This document shows, piece by piece, positions 11,771 through 23,543 of a stretch of 64,000 bases of DNA (the first letter of the stretch is position 1; each line of letters opens with the position of its first letter). The stretch is taken from the NCBI GenBank assembly GCA_965644295.1, contig CBFFRP010000127.1, forward strand, positions 186,001-250,000, in the 5' to 3' direction. This DNA comes from Paraphysomonas bandaiensis. Taxonomy: Eukaryota > Chrysophyceae. A program made the position numbers and the translations under genes. The notes beneath the pieces are model-generated. The model saw only the letters and a program-made list of their open reading frames with translations, made no database searches and had not been told where the DNA came from.

Positions 11771-12918
11771 TTGCAGCCCTGGGCTATACTAATCATACGC
11801 ACTGATGATGTGGCTTTTTTAATCACTAAAAATCCCACACACCGGTCATTTTGCTTTTTCTCAATAGATGCGGTGCTCTTCCTTGTATGTCCCAAAACTC
11901 TTATGATTAAAGCATTGAATACTATATATATATGAAGCCATATTTTCTGTGGATACACGAACTGGCTGCTAAACCACATTCTCCCTACCCCAGTGATCCT
12001 TTATATAAACAGCACAGTTCTTCATTCGTAAATTATTCTGACATAGAACTCAACCAGACTTGGCGCAAGGGCTCTTCAACTTTCGTTTGATTAAGATGGT
12101 AAAGCGTAATGTACAGCATGTATACGTCAGGGCTGGGGAACTTCATATTTCCTCCTACTACATATTTTTGACGAGTGAATTCTGGAAATGCTTTGTCGTT
12201 GTTGAACTAATTATGTTTGTGTGTTTCCGAACATTTGAGAATAACATGAGCCGTGTATATGTTTATTGTAGCGTATTCTTGTAATGCACGGATATCTATG
12301 ATTTTATGAACATGGAAGTACACACAAGAATAGAACAGCATCGCAACTGAAGTGACATATGAGATGCTCATACTCACCCACTGTCTTATAGTATAGACGA
12401 TCGGGAGTGAGAAGACCTGAACTATGGCACCTACAAGAAAGACTGGCTTTTCATTGCTACTCATCACCCATCATACACTTTTACGTCCGTAGATTGAATT
12501 CGAGGACTTTAATGCCAGTCGAACCACGAAACCATGAATTTTGGACAATATAGTTTTAAAAAACGGCTATTTTGGAAGAAAAGTCGTGTAATATGAAAAA
12601 CCCTGACTATTGTATATGGCTAAGAACTCGAAGTTCTTCAAGATATACGGAAAGTTCGAATGGCATAAAGAACCATAAGGAAGAAATGAGTGTTTTCTAT
12701 TGGTTCGTTCAATTTGTACGTACTCCGGTACTGTGAGTGTATATGCATGTATCAGTGTATGGTATGAGTGTCTGTGTATGTAAAGGATTGTTCTTCTCCT
12801 TCTTCTTTAGTTCTCTGTTACACTCATAGAGAGTAAGACTTGTGCGCAGTGGCTCAAAGCATTCTTTCTTATCTTAAAACCCAGAAACAGTATAAAATTC
12901 TAAAATAACATAAAAAAC
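11771..12918. other. Intergenic upstream of PABP
   Basis: No supported gene; the short ORFs here have no recognisable domains. The last 100 bp before PABP is AT-rich (TCTTATCTTAAAACC, TATAAAATTC) and probably includes the 5' untranslated region. Confidence 0.4.
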
Positions 12919-14900
12919 ATGTTGCCAGCCACTGCCCCTTATCAATCCGCCTCCCTCTATGTCGGAGATCTCCATCCTGATGCCACTGAGGTGCTTATGA
13001 TGATCTTAACCACTGTTCATGGTGTGATAAGAGTATGTTGTAGGCATTCCTCTTTGAGATCTTTAATCGTGTGGGTCCAGTGGCTTCTATTCGTGTGTGT
13101 CGAGACACTGTGAGTGGATACGTACATATAATATCCGATTGAGCTGATAGTATCGTATCACAGGTTACTCGCCGCTCACTGGGATACGCTTACGTTAATT
13201 TCCATGAATTAAAAGATGCTGAGCGTGCCCTGGACACAATGAATTTCACTGATATCAAAGGAAAGCCATGTAGAATTATGTGGTCTCAGCGTGACCCCAG
13301 CCTCCGTAGATCTGGCGTGGGCAATGTCTTCGTCAACAACCTTGCCCCTTCTGTAGACAACAAGGGTTTGTTTGACGTTTTCTCTGTCTTTGGCAATATT
13401 TTATCCTGTAAAGTTGTCTCTGATGAAAGCGGTAACTCCAAGGGTTATGGGTACGTTCATTATGAAACCGCTGAAGCTGCACAAGAGGCCATCCAGAAGG
13501 TCAATGGTGTGGTAATTGAGGATCAAGAAGTAATCGTTAGTCCCTTTCTTCGCCGACAGGATCGTTCCAGTCAGAATGACTGGACCAACTTGTACTGCAA
13601 ACATTTCCCTGAGTCATGGACCGAGGATAAGTTAAAGGAGGTGTTTTCCGAATACGGTACTATCAACAGTTGCAAGCTGGCTGTTGACGATGAGGGCAAG
13701 TCGAAGAGGTTCGGTTTTGTGGACTTCGCTGACCATGCATCAGCAGAGAAGGCTCTGTCTGAGTTGAATGGTAAGATTTTTGAGACTGGTACTATGACAG
13801 AAGGAAAGGAAGGTGAGCCTAGTGTTCCGAAGACCTTTGAGCTCTATGTGAACCGTGCCCAGAAGAGGACTGAGCGTACACGTGAATTGAAACACCGCGT
13901 GGATATTGCCAAAGCCGAACAGATCAATAAGTCCAAGGGCAGGAACCTGTACGTAAAGAATATTGATGACGCTCTCACGGACGATGAATTCCGTGAGCTC
14001 TTCACCCCATTCGGTACCATCACCAGCAGCCGTATCATGCGTGACGATGGCACCGGTTCTGGGAAGGGATTTGCTTTTGTGTGCTACTCTTCTCCTGAGG
14101 AAGCCACCCGTGCAGTTACTGAGATGAATGGCAAGATGATCCGTGCTAAACCTCTCTACGTTTGTTTTCACCAGCCCAAGGATCATCGTCGTGCCCAGCT
14201 AGCGCAGACACACGGACCTGGTGGACGAGGTATGGGGAATATGCCCCGATTTCCCATGGGACAGGCACCTTTGCCTTACATGTACATGAACTCCGGACAG
14301 CCGATTCCTCCCCGCCAGCCGTATCCAATTATGCCTGGCGGTATGATGCCTCGCGGACAGACAGCTAATAGAGGAGGACCTGGATACCCTATGCCACAGT
14401 ACAACATGGGAACGCCTGGTCAGCAGGGTGGTTACAGGAGAGGTGGTCCTGTAAATATTGGAGGACATGGACCCAGGGCTTCTGGAAGAGGGGGGGCGGG
14501 TGGTCGTAGTATGCCTCCCCAGCAGAGTGGTAGGGGCATGGGAGCTCCTGCAATGAAGTATAACACGCAGGCGCGCAATCAACCCGGTATGCAGCAACAG
14601 CAGATGGGTGGCATGCCAGCAGTGCAGCAGGAGGCCCCGGCACAGATTCCCCTTCCATCTGGTCCTCTCGATCACAGTACGCTTGCCCAAGCCGATCCCC
14701 AGACTCAGAAGAACTTGATTGGTGAGAGACTTTACACACTCATTTTCACTACCCATCCTAAGTTGGCCGGCAAAATCACTGGTATGCTTCTTGAAATGGA
14801 TAACTCTGAACTAGTGCACTTGTTGGAATCTCCTGAAGCGCTTTCGGTCAAGGTGCAGGAGGCCTTGGATGTTCTTCAAGCTCACAACCAGGGTTTGTAG
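12919..14900 (+). CDS. PABPC: Cytoplasmic poly(A)-binding protein
   Basis: Binds mRNA poly(A) tails and eIF4G in the cytoplasm, controlling translation and decay. Exons 12919-12990, 13044-13109 and 13164-14900, introns of 53 and 54 nt, giving 624 residues. Four RRMs follow in order: RRM1 (SLYVGDLHPDATE, RSLGYAYVNF), RRM2 (GVGNVFVNNLAPSVDNKGL, SKGYGYVHYE), RRM3 (TNLYCKHFPESWTEDKL, KRFGFVDF) and RRM4 (GRNLYVKNIDDALTDDEF, GKGFAFVCY). A linker rich in Gly, Met, Pro and Gln comes next, then a C-terminal MLLE domain (IGERLYTLIFTTHPKLAGKI, GMLLEMDNSEL). The near-invariant GKPCRIMWSQRDPSLRRSG follows RRM1. Both short introns interrupt RRM1. A TTCCTACTAAA-family repeat starts 160 bp after the stop. 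Confidence 0.98.
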
Positions 14901-15061
14901 ATAGTTTTGTGAAATTAGTTGTTGCTATCAATAAGGTACGGATGTCTTAATGCATTAATTTAGAGCTTTTGTCAACAATTGACACTATCGATTGAATACG
15001 GTAGAAGTGACAACCATTCTGTACTGTGTGTCTTCCCTATTGTTGGCGGAAATATACATCC
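14901..15061. other. PABP 3' flank
   Basis: AT-rich, no ORF; it presumably contains the polyadenylation region. Confidence 0.35.
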
Positions 15062-15265
15062 CTCCTAAATTTATCAGAGGTTCCTATTAAACTAAAAAGT
15101 GCCATTTGTTCCTGCTATGCTTTGCCGACGTTCCTATTAAATTTAAAAGGCAGCTGAGTCTAAGTTTAAAAATGGCATTCCTACTAAGCTTAAAAATTTT
15201 ATCGATTCTACTAAATTTCAATTTGGCTCAACTGCCACTTTTAGTTTAGTAGGAACAACGGAAAG
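15062..15265. repeat. TTCCTACTAAA-family repeat, copy 1
   Basis: About 200 bp made of spaced copies, in both orientations, of TTCCTACTAAACTAAAAAGTG-like words, ending with the inverted form AGTTTAGTAGGAACAA. It aligns by eye along its whole length with the copies at 53325 and 55165, including GGCTCAACTGCC near the right end. Confidence 0.8.
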
Positions 15266-16281
15266 GGTTTAAAAAATGACACCATCTCTATTGGACGACT
15301 TTACCACTATATTACATAATTTTTGGGAAGGCTCAATGATGAATCAAATATCTATAGGAGTTTATTAAATACTCTAAGATATATTGTTTCTTATTCTGAA
15401 TACGAAGACCATAGTGTAGATATAAGAGTATGTGATTTCCATCTTCGAGTTTTAATTTTACTGTCGAAGGTGATTTGGAGTAGTGGCATTATTCAGTCCT
15501 TCTTATCAGGATTGTGCCGACAAGTTCATATGTTGGTGTGCCTTCTGCGGTATAGGATACAGTTGTTGAAATTCGGGAATTATTGTTTAGAGTTAATTTA
15601 GCACAGTCGCCACTCTCTAATGAAACTTAGATTTTAAACTTGTTTTCTGAATATTAATCAGGAAGCAAGTGTTTCAAATAACTATGTATACTAGATAACG
15701 TATAGTTTAATCAAGAGGTAAGTAGAGCGAGATATTGCCTCCTATTAAACTGCGGTTAATTGTAACTACAATACACCTGACATATGTTTCACTGCATGAT
15801 CTATTCTATTGAATTCGCACTACTGAGACTGATATTCAAGCAGATAAACAACAGTGTCCGTGTACCATATATATGGATATGGAGCATAGCTACCATATCT
15901 GGCTGTGGCATATCTATGAGGCAGGATATCCAAGCCATCATATCCAATCATATCCAATCATATCCAGTTATATCCATAGGATTGGCAGATATCTATTGTG
16001 ATGACTCCTCTATGCGGAAGTGCAGAATACATCTGTATACCGTACTGTACTACACCTGCATATGTAGGACTCGCGCGTACGTACATGTAGCTACCTCGTA
16101 CTGTAGATATGTACCCAGCAGTGGATGCATGTGCTGTAAGATGCGATCATGGAGCGAGGTGTGTCCAAGGTCTCGAGGTGTACTGAGAGTGTACTGCATG
16201 TCACTCCATTCTTATCAACTTGTGTCTTGTCAGTGCACTGCACCATTAATCTCTTATCGTTAGTAGTTATCAGAGTCGGAT
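15266..16281. other. Region upstream of the Gag-like ORF
   Basis: The first part has small AT-rich ORFs without domains. About 15860-15985 holds repeated ATATCC and CATATCCAAT words in near tandem; 16030-16110 has GTAC-rich words like those upstream of host genes. No LTR recognised here. Confidence 0.4.
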
Positions 16282-17439
16282 ATGTCATACGCTCTTATGG
16301 GATATGACTATAGATATCATCAGCTCCATAACTATAATGGAGTTAGGAAGTACTACTTTGCTTTTGAAGAGGCTGTAGAATGGGAGTTGAAGAAGGCTGG
16401 ATTGATGTGGGTGATGGAGGGCAAACATAGAGAGCCGTTTGTTCCTGTTGCGGCATTGGAGCGAATGAAGAATGAGGAGGACCCGTTGCCCACTGATTAT
16501 GAGGTCATTGAGCTCTATCAGCAATGGCAAGCAGAATATACTGCAGAGTGCACAAAAGCGCTTTCATTATATACGTCACACTTGGGACTTATTCCAATTT
16601 CTCGTTTGGATGACATATTGAGTGATAATGATATATCGGACAGAGAAAAGTTACAGAAATGTCGTGTTGAGATGAGAACTGCATACGGAGCTACGTCGAT
16701 GCATGTTGTATTAGAAATTCTGGATGATATGAATCAGCTCCCAAATGTTGTTGATGGTTCGACCGCAATGCTAGTTATATCATCATTGTGTCTATTAAAT
16801 AAGATATTGAAGAAAATGGGCCAGTCGTTAACTGATGCTCAGTTAAAACGTAAACTGTTTGATAAGTTGAGTGGTGATATTATGATTTATATTGATAAGA
16901 ATGAAGATATGACATACGCATCTGCGTGTGATGAGATAAATAGAGTAATCTATCTACGAAATAGGAGTATTACTTGTGTAAACAGTTTTCAAGAGTGCTC
17001 CGGATCTGATTGTGTCGAGTCGGTGGGGTTGATGGGTGCTGCAAGGCATGCTCCTCTTGCCTTTGAGTTTCCTGGGGCATTAGGTGCACCTTTGAGGGGC
17101 AGTGTAAGTCCGTCAACAGATATTGGAATGCGTCGTTCAGTTCTAACTGAAACGAATACTCATGCTTTGCGGCCTGCTTTGCCTAGATGCAGAAATTGCT
17201 CTGAATTGCATGCGCTTCGGGAATGTCCAGCAACACATTGTTATAAGTGTCGGAGGTGGTGGCCTTCGAAACGAGATCCTACATTTCATAACTTTTATGA
17301 GTGTCCGGCTATTACTCGTGACCGGCAGATGCAAAGGTTGGAGACATTACCAGCTCTGAGATCCAAACGTGGGCATTGGGATGAAGGGACCGAGACTCGA
17401 GCACGTAACCGAGAGAAAAAATCAAGGGCGTCGTTATAG
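16282..17439 (+). CDS. Gag-like protein with zinc knuckles (Ty1/copia-type), intact
   Basis: An uninterrupted 385-residue ORF with an ATG start. The N-terminal pattern HNYNGVRKYYFAFEEAVEWE followed by KAGLMWVMEG matches the start of copia-type Gag proteins (L-NY-W...E..L...GLW). A helical middle follows. The C-terminal part has a zinc-knuckle-like CRNCSELHALREC (C-x2-C-x3-H-x4-C, one residue short of the usual spacing) and then CYKC...HNFYEC, a possible second knuckle. A basic tail ends it. No protease, integrase or reverse transcriptase follows on this strand. Every other retroelement reading frame in the window is broken, so this could be either a recent partial copy or a captured host gene. 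Confidence 0.6.
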   Translation: MSYALMGYDYRYHQLHNYNGVRKYYFAFEEAVEWELKKAGLMWVMEGKHREPFVPVAALERMKNEEDPLPTDYEVIELYQQWQAEYTAECTKALSLYTSHLGLIPISRLDDILSDNDISDREKLQKCRVEMRTAYGATSMHVVLEILDDMNQLPNVVDGSTAMLVISSLCLLNKILKKMGQSLTDAQLKRKLFDKLSGDIMIYIDKNEDMTYASACDEINRVIYLRNRSITCVNSFQECSGSDCVESVGLMGAARHAPLAFEFPGALGAPLRGSVSPSTDIGMRRSVLTETNTHALRPALPRCRNCSELHALRECPATHCYKCRRWWPSKRDPTFHNFYECPAITRDRQMQRLETLPALRSKRGHWDEGTETRARNREKKSRASL

Positions 17440-17798
17440 ACGAACTTATTTCAGTTTAACCTATAGTGCGCTTTGCCTTACTTTAATATAGCCGTTGTGA
17501 AGAGAATATATTGTCAGTAATATTTAATATTTACATCATTAAACATATATATGATATTATATTGGTATTAACTCACGGTAATCTAGCTACACTACTTCTA
17601 ATGGACACAACACCTTCACTCTCTACACTCCCTCACTTAAAGCAAAATTTGGTCTCACTATATATTGCAACGTATTGATATATACTGTGCATGCTTGTGT
17701 ATCTTTGAAAATATATTTTTATTATCATAAATTACTCTTCATAATCACAGAGCTCAGCTATTATTATAATATCGAACGATTTTGATAATTACCTGGAA
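17440..17798. other. AT-rich gap after the Gag-like ORF
   Basis: No coding signal and no pol-like sequence on the + strand. Confidence 0.4.
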
Positions 17799-18151
17799 TG
17801 TTAGAATTGGACATTTCATTGAAGTTAACTTTGCTTTACACGTAAACTTTGACCTTGCTCTGTTGAACACAAAGCACATTCAAGTAAGAAATTATAATTA
17901 CTATTCTGAACACTTCACTACATATTCGTGTAACATCTGATGAAACATCTGTTCTCAGCGACGTCTGTTTATCATATGTTCATCAGTCAGTTCTATACTA
18001 GTATAGTGACACATCAGTGTAACTAAATTTAATTCCTTTGTACCTATAATCACCCGTTACACCTATGAGTTGACTTCACCTATTGCACACTATTAACGCA
18101 CTTCAATTGCACAATATATATCACATCATATTGCAACGCTATTCCTGTTCA
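17799..18151 (-). mobile_element. Solo LTR, family A (copia-type)
   Basis: This is a reverse-complement relative of the LTR at 33273-33970. Shared blocks include CCAATTCTAACA at the LTR 3' end, the GTGTAACATCTGATGAAACA block and TAATCACCCGTTACACCTA. It lacks the 334-bp nested insert found in the other copy, which makes it the reference for that insertion. Its orientation is opposite to the Gag-like ORF. I found no clear target duplication. Confidence 0.7.
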
Positions 18152-18224
18152 TATGAAGTGAAGCATCCGGGCTGTCACCTTAAGGACTCAAAAATATTGA
18201 ACCATCTGCTTGAGTGATAGAGCT

Positions 18225-18305
18225 AAAGTGGTTACATCTTGATGCTTGCGGTGACGCACAAGCAGCTTTCGTAGCGCGAAATAGTTAAGTTAAGTACTGC
18301 CTAGT
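18225..18305 (+). repeat. LINE tail fragment (copy 2)
   Basis: Carries the hairpin block TGCTTGCGGTGACGCACAAG and the following CTTTCGTAGCG, diverged from the tail at 11570-11770. Only about 80 bp is kept. Confidence 0.65.
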
Positions 18306-18742
18306 CAGTTAAATTGTAATGCTACACTGCTATACTATAATACAATTGAGGAAAAGGAGTATCAAACTATTGAGTGTGAGACGATATACCCGTGGCTAAT
18401 TATAGCTATGCACTTTCTAATTTCTTTCTTTTCTCTGAATGAAAGAGTGGTTGTAATCTATGTGAAAATAGCGGCTGAAAAAGATGAAAAGAGATTAAGC
18501 CCTTCCCCAATAAAAATGCATTACAGCTGGCAATACCATTTCGACTGATCACTAGTACTTTCGTATTTCTTATTATTATGAAGATGATATGTATAAAATA
18601 TGGATAAAGGCGGCCTATATTAACATACATGTGCATATCATAACATCCTTTCAAAATGTACATTATAGAATAACAGTGAGAGTCAATTACAAACCAAAAA
18701 CATCAGAGCAGGTGAATAGGATATAACTTACTTGATATTACG
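18306..18742. other. 3' flank of the CCCH gene
   Basis: AT-rich with no supported gene. Confidence 0.35.
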
Positions 18743-20267
18743 TCACCAACCAGCTGTCTGAGGTGCATGAGCCTGATACTGCTGCTCATACTCGTGCATT
18801 TGATTCGAAGAACTGCCGTGTGAGTATTGTTGGTACTGGTTGGAGGACTGAAAATCCACACAACCCAGTGTCTGACTCGAGTAGTATTGACTTCCATATT
18901 CGTACGTATTATTCACATTGGTTGCGATGCCATTACTTGGGGGGCTGTAAACACTTTCCATTAGTTGACTGATGCCATTCATGGCTGACAACATCGCTAT
19001 GTTACTTGGTTCGCCGTCCTCTCCACGGTGCATTACTAAAAACACTTCACGATGCCCTGATAAAAAATCAGAGTCCAGCCACATTTCGCATCCTGAATTG
19101 TTCTTTAATTGTTGAAGATTGTGTTCGATGAACTGACACAAAGAGGAGGGAATGTGCATCGCATACTCAGTCCAGCAGCGAACGTTGCCGCTCCAGAGAT
19201 ACACGCCCATTCCATAGTGTCGAAGCCACTCAACTACTGGAAACGTATTAAACTGCACAGCATCCCCGTCAATACCGGGTTGGGTGGAACACTGCTGCTG
19301 CGGGTATGGCACTGCCAGTGTAGAAGAGACAGAAGGTAGGGAGGCTGCAGATGTATTGCATGTCCCACCATATGTAAATCCACAATTGCCATACAGAGAC
19401 CCAACTGACCGTTCGGGGGATGAATAACCAACACAGCCTTGTGGGGATGACCCAGGAGAAGAGGTAGATATAGGAGCAGAAACAGGGGAGTATCCAGGAT
19501 CAAGTATAGCTTTGGTGAGCTCGGACAAGTCGAACGTATCATCCTCGTCAGGCTGCACACTACTCTCTACGCATTTTGAACCTGAAGTGGCAGTGTTCAG
19601 ATCCGGAAAATCCTCCTGTTTCATATGAAATTCTTGTGAGGGAGGATGCGAAACTCCTGGTATAAATTGTGCTAAGCGGGAAAGATCTGGCACATCATAC
19701 TCCGGCAAGTTACAAGCATAGCCTGACCCGTTGCCCGTGAGATCATAGCATGCATACGACCCACGTATCTCAGACTCATGGTGAGCATAACTACAGCGGT
19801 CTCCAAACGCACAACTCTCGCCATATTTACACATAACCGTTTTGTAGTATCGGTGTGTCTCTCCTACACTAGACCCCTGATGCTGGTACAGTCCCGAGGA
19901 CCCGGTGGACTGGGAATCAGAGGACGTAGTATCCGCACCATCACTTGGGACACTCGACACTTTCCCTGGACTTCTTGACATAATTGAACTTGTTGACGGA
20001 AGTGATGAGTTATGCTTTGCTGTTTGTTGCGCAGCCCTTTTCTTAAGCTTCTTTTCAGAGACAACAACTTTCTCAGACACCTGAAGCTTCCCATTACATT
20101 GAACTGTGTCAATACCAGTAACACCCATATTCTGGAGTATACTGCCAAGCTTCTGATGTCCCAAGATAATACACGCCCTCTCCAAAGGAGTCCGACAGTT
20201 ATCACCTTTCCTCACTAGAACTTTAGAGAGTGCCGTCTGTACCTCTTTGACGAACTTCTCTGAGTGC
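18743..20267 (-). CDS. CCCH zinc-finger protein (5' exon not found)
   Basis: A long ORF ending at 18743. Its coding frame extends upstream to 20267, where a splice acceptor (GTATACAG) fits; no in-frame ATG exists at the top, so one or more 5' exons are missing from my model. Start of the visible part: EKFVKEVQTALSKVLV then RKGDNCRTPLERACIILGHQ, which looks like the end of an ankyrin-type repeat. A CCCH finger follows: YKTVMCKYGESCAFGDRCSY then AHHESE (C-x5-C-x5-C-x3-H), like TIS11/tristetraprolin-type RNA-binding fingers but with a short first spacing. The rest is Ser/Gln/Tyr-rich, with one structured stretch (VVEWLRHYGMGVYLWSGNVR). A role in mRNA binding is inferred from the finger only. Confidence 0.8.
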
Positions 20268-23200
20268 CTGTATACAGCATATGAGTCGACACTCTACAAT
20301 ACAGACACTACAGCTACAGTATATAGATAGACGTGTACATACTCTGCGCATAGATAATGTTCAGTCCCACATCGACAGCTGATTAAGAAGACGGTTCCCA
20401 CAGTGCACCTTGATCCGATATTACGGAGACAACAGCTCTCATCTATACTCATATTACACTATCAACAAGATGAAGGGGATGTACGGGCTGTAGTGTACTA
20501 TGATCTCAACACATATAATAAACTCAATCAAACAATCGATCAATTCGCTTATATCAACACTCTCATTCTGATGAGTCGTCTGTTCATATCATATCAAGCG
20601 AACTCTACTCTATACAGCAGCATTATGAGTGTAGTTCATGTCTGCTAGCATATACTGTACCTATACTCTATACTCTGTGTGTACCTAGAGCAACAGATGT
20701 ACCGCTGTACATATATATCATGTCCGTCACATCCGATCCGGACACAATAATGCCAATTCAGCTTCTTGTCCTGTATACATACCTATACTGGTATACAGAT
20801 ATACAGAGTAGGCTGCGGTATATACAGTACCTCCTTGTAGAAATTTCGTAGGATTGTTATTGAGGACATGACCAACAGCAATACAGCAGTGTATACGTAT
20901 AGTACAGCAGTGTATACAGCACAGTTTTTGTTGCCTTCTTGCTTGCTTCTTGATGCATGAGTTGAAGAGCTCCGCTGCTGATATCTTTCTTTATTGAGCT
21001 ACCCATCATACTTGTACATCCTCTTCACGATATATAATTGTATCAGGCATAGTAAGCAGTAATAACTGATCATGATAACGTTGTTTGATCTGGTTTTCAT
21101 GTAGAATTGTTCGAGTATGATGCATCGAAGTACACTGCGAAGCCGAATCACTCGCAGGCATACATACAGTTGATTGGAGTAAATTATACTACCCATTGGG
21201 AAAAATAAATGTTGTGCTGGTATGCATCGAGTGAATGTACCTCACAAGAACGACGTTAATTTAGTGTCGGAGAACGGTATAGGGGCAGGGCTGGAATCAG
21301 AGGGTTGCATGGACTCTCCACATGCGGGATGCTATTATGGAGCTGAACTACTCCACGTTATGGCTATGAAGATGGACCTCCAAGGTCAGGCTTGGTATTG
21401 GTATGGACATGATTCATAATGCCTTAGTCTGTGCAGGTATAGCCCAGATGCAAGTCTACCAGGGACTATTACCAGTGATACAGTAAAACTTTTATTCGAG
21501 ACAACTTTCTCAAGCTATACACTTTTGACCTTGGCGATGATGACCATAGGGTTAGTTGCTTTAAAAGGCACGGGGATAAAGTCTCGCCACGTGTTCGAGA
21601 ACTGCCCAGTAACGTATCGGCATCCTTTGTGTATTTTTGTGCAAATATGCCTCTAATATTGAGACAACAGTTATGTGTGTTCCAGCCGTATTTATACTGC
21701 AGTTATAAAGAGGATTTCTGATTCATTTTATTACCGAAAAAGAAGATGCTGACTGCCGATACGAATTTGTACATCTGCTTTGTATTATTCTTGTTTGTGT
21801 TTTTATTAAAGCTCCACAGAGAAGCAAACATACTAAGATTTTGCTAAAAGCGTTTCGATTGAACTAAATACTTTATGGAATCCTATGGAATAAGGTCAAA
21901 AGCGTCTTAAGGCGTTCACGAATACCAAAGGATCCAGATTATGAGTAGTGTTGGCCACTTCTTGTTGGAGTAAAATGTGGTTCACATGACATTTCCAATG
22001 ATACTTCTTACTGACACTTGATATGAGGTGAGTGTTTATTTTTAAGTGCATCTGAAAAATCGGACAAGTTTCATACCTACCATATGATACTAGCCTACTG
22101 CTGCACGGTAGTGTAATTATATTATAATGGTAATATATATCTTTGGATAGGCTCCTGCGCTAGCAAACTGTGTATGCACCTACGAGTCGTTCGCTGAATA
22201 AAAGTCAAATACTCAAAATCACAATTTAGTACATTCTTATTATAACGGTATGCGTTGACGTTATAAACATGCTAAAGTAAACCAACTATGAATTCCCTCT
22301 TCGTCGAATGACCTTTGTCATAATGTTGACGTACGTGATGACAACCAACCATTAATTTTCCTGCTGAATTCTTCGCATGTCTGTAGCATTCATACATCAC
22401 TAGACTTAACTTACCGGTGTTTCGTTTGTAACCTTCACTTATCGTTTTTTCCCACTAGTTCACAATTACCCGTATGAGTTCTAATTACCCGTTTATCAGG
22501 AACACTACTTCAGCGTCTTACAGTTTATTTAGATTTTCAGTAGCTGCTGTAATTTTCAAAGTAAAGTATTGTAATGACTTAAGGTACTGCAGTATCTTGA
22601 CGTAAGTACTTGTAGTTTATCGATAGTAGCTATCCTGTAATATGTGTAGCAATGAAATACAGAATCTACCAAAATACAACAACACGCATAGGTACAGTAT
22701 AACAAATATCTGAAAATACAGTAGCTGTTAAACATACGCCTTGTAGAAAAACTATATTAATATTGGTGATTGTTGAGTATTTACGAACAATTAAAGGCTC
22801 TTTTTCTATGGTAATTGAATTATGGCCGTTACTTGAAGACTTGAAGTATGACATGAACTAATGATATGATATTATGCATTATGTAGTAAAAGTGAAATAT
22901 ATTGACAGTTAGAGATCGTGTCTATCAAATATCTGATAATATGGATTGGTAGTTGAGAGTATATAATTGTAGCGAACAGCAATGAATGATGAATCATACA
23001 TAATACATATTGATCATAGTTATTAATTATTGAGAATCGAGTGTACGCAACGTTTAGTTAATTTAGATTTAAACAGTCCAATTCCAATTATGTCAAAAGT
23101 TGGTAGTATTGCTACAATCACACTAGTTAAATTCCATAACATTACTATCTCTCGTAATAAAGAATTCAGCGAAGCGCAGTGTCACAACTTAAATCGACTA

Positions 23201-23543
23201 CTTATGATAAAGTTTATCCTTTATCAGCGGTTGCTATTAAATAAAGTTAAAACTATGTTGGATATATGATATATAATTTATGCAAACTACACAATAGTGT
23301 ATACAATAGTATTAGTAATCTATCTAGTCTAACGACTAACTTTTCTTCAACGAGAATAGTTGTAAAATCGGCAAACGTCAATAACCACATCAGTGCACAT
23401 TTTGAAGATAGTGTAAATAAAATATTTATCATATCATTTATCTTATCATATGACGTGTAGCCTTAAATTTTGAACACATATATAGCCAATGTGCAACAAT
23501 AATTGAAAAAAACATTTACATGGGTGTGAGTAGTGTACTTTAT
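20268..23543. other. Gene-poor region between CCCH and MHYT genes
   Basis: 20280-20920 is the upstream side of the CCCH gene and is rich in GTATAC, GTACAG and CAGCAGTGTATAC words. One short ORF at 21222-21419 has no recognisable domain. The rest (21420-23540) is AT-rich, without coding pattern, TIR or LTR that I can identify. Confidence 0.4.

Noticed and set aside
14199-14756. A 185-residue minus-strand ORF
   Set aside because: It is antisense to the PABP linker and arises from Gly/Pro/Gln codon bias.
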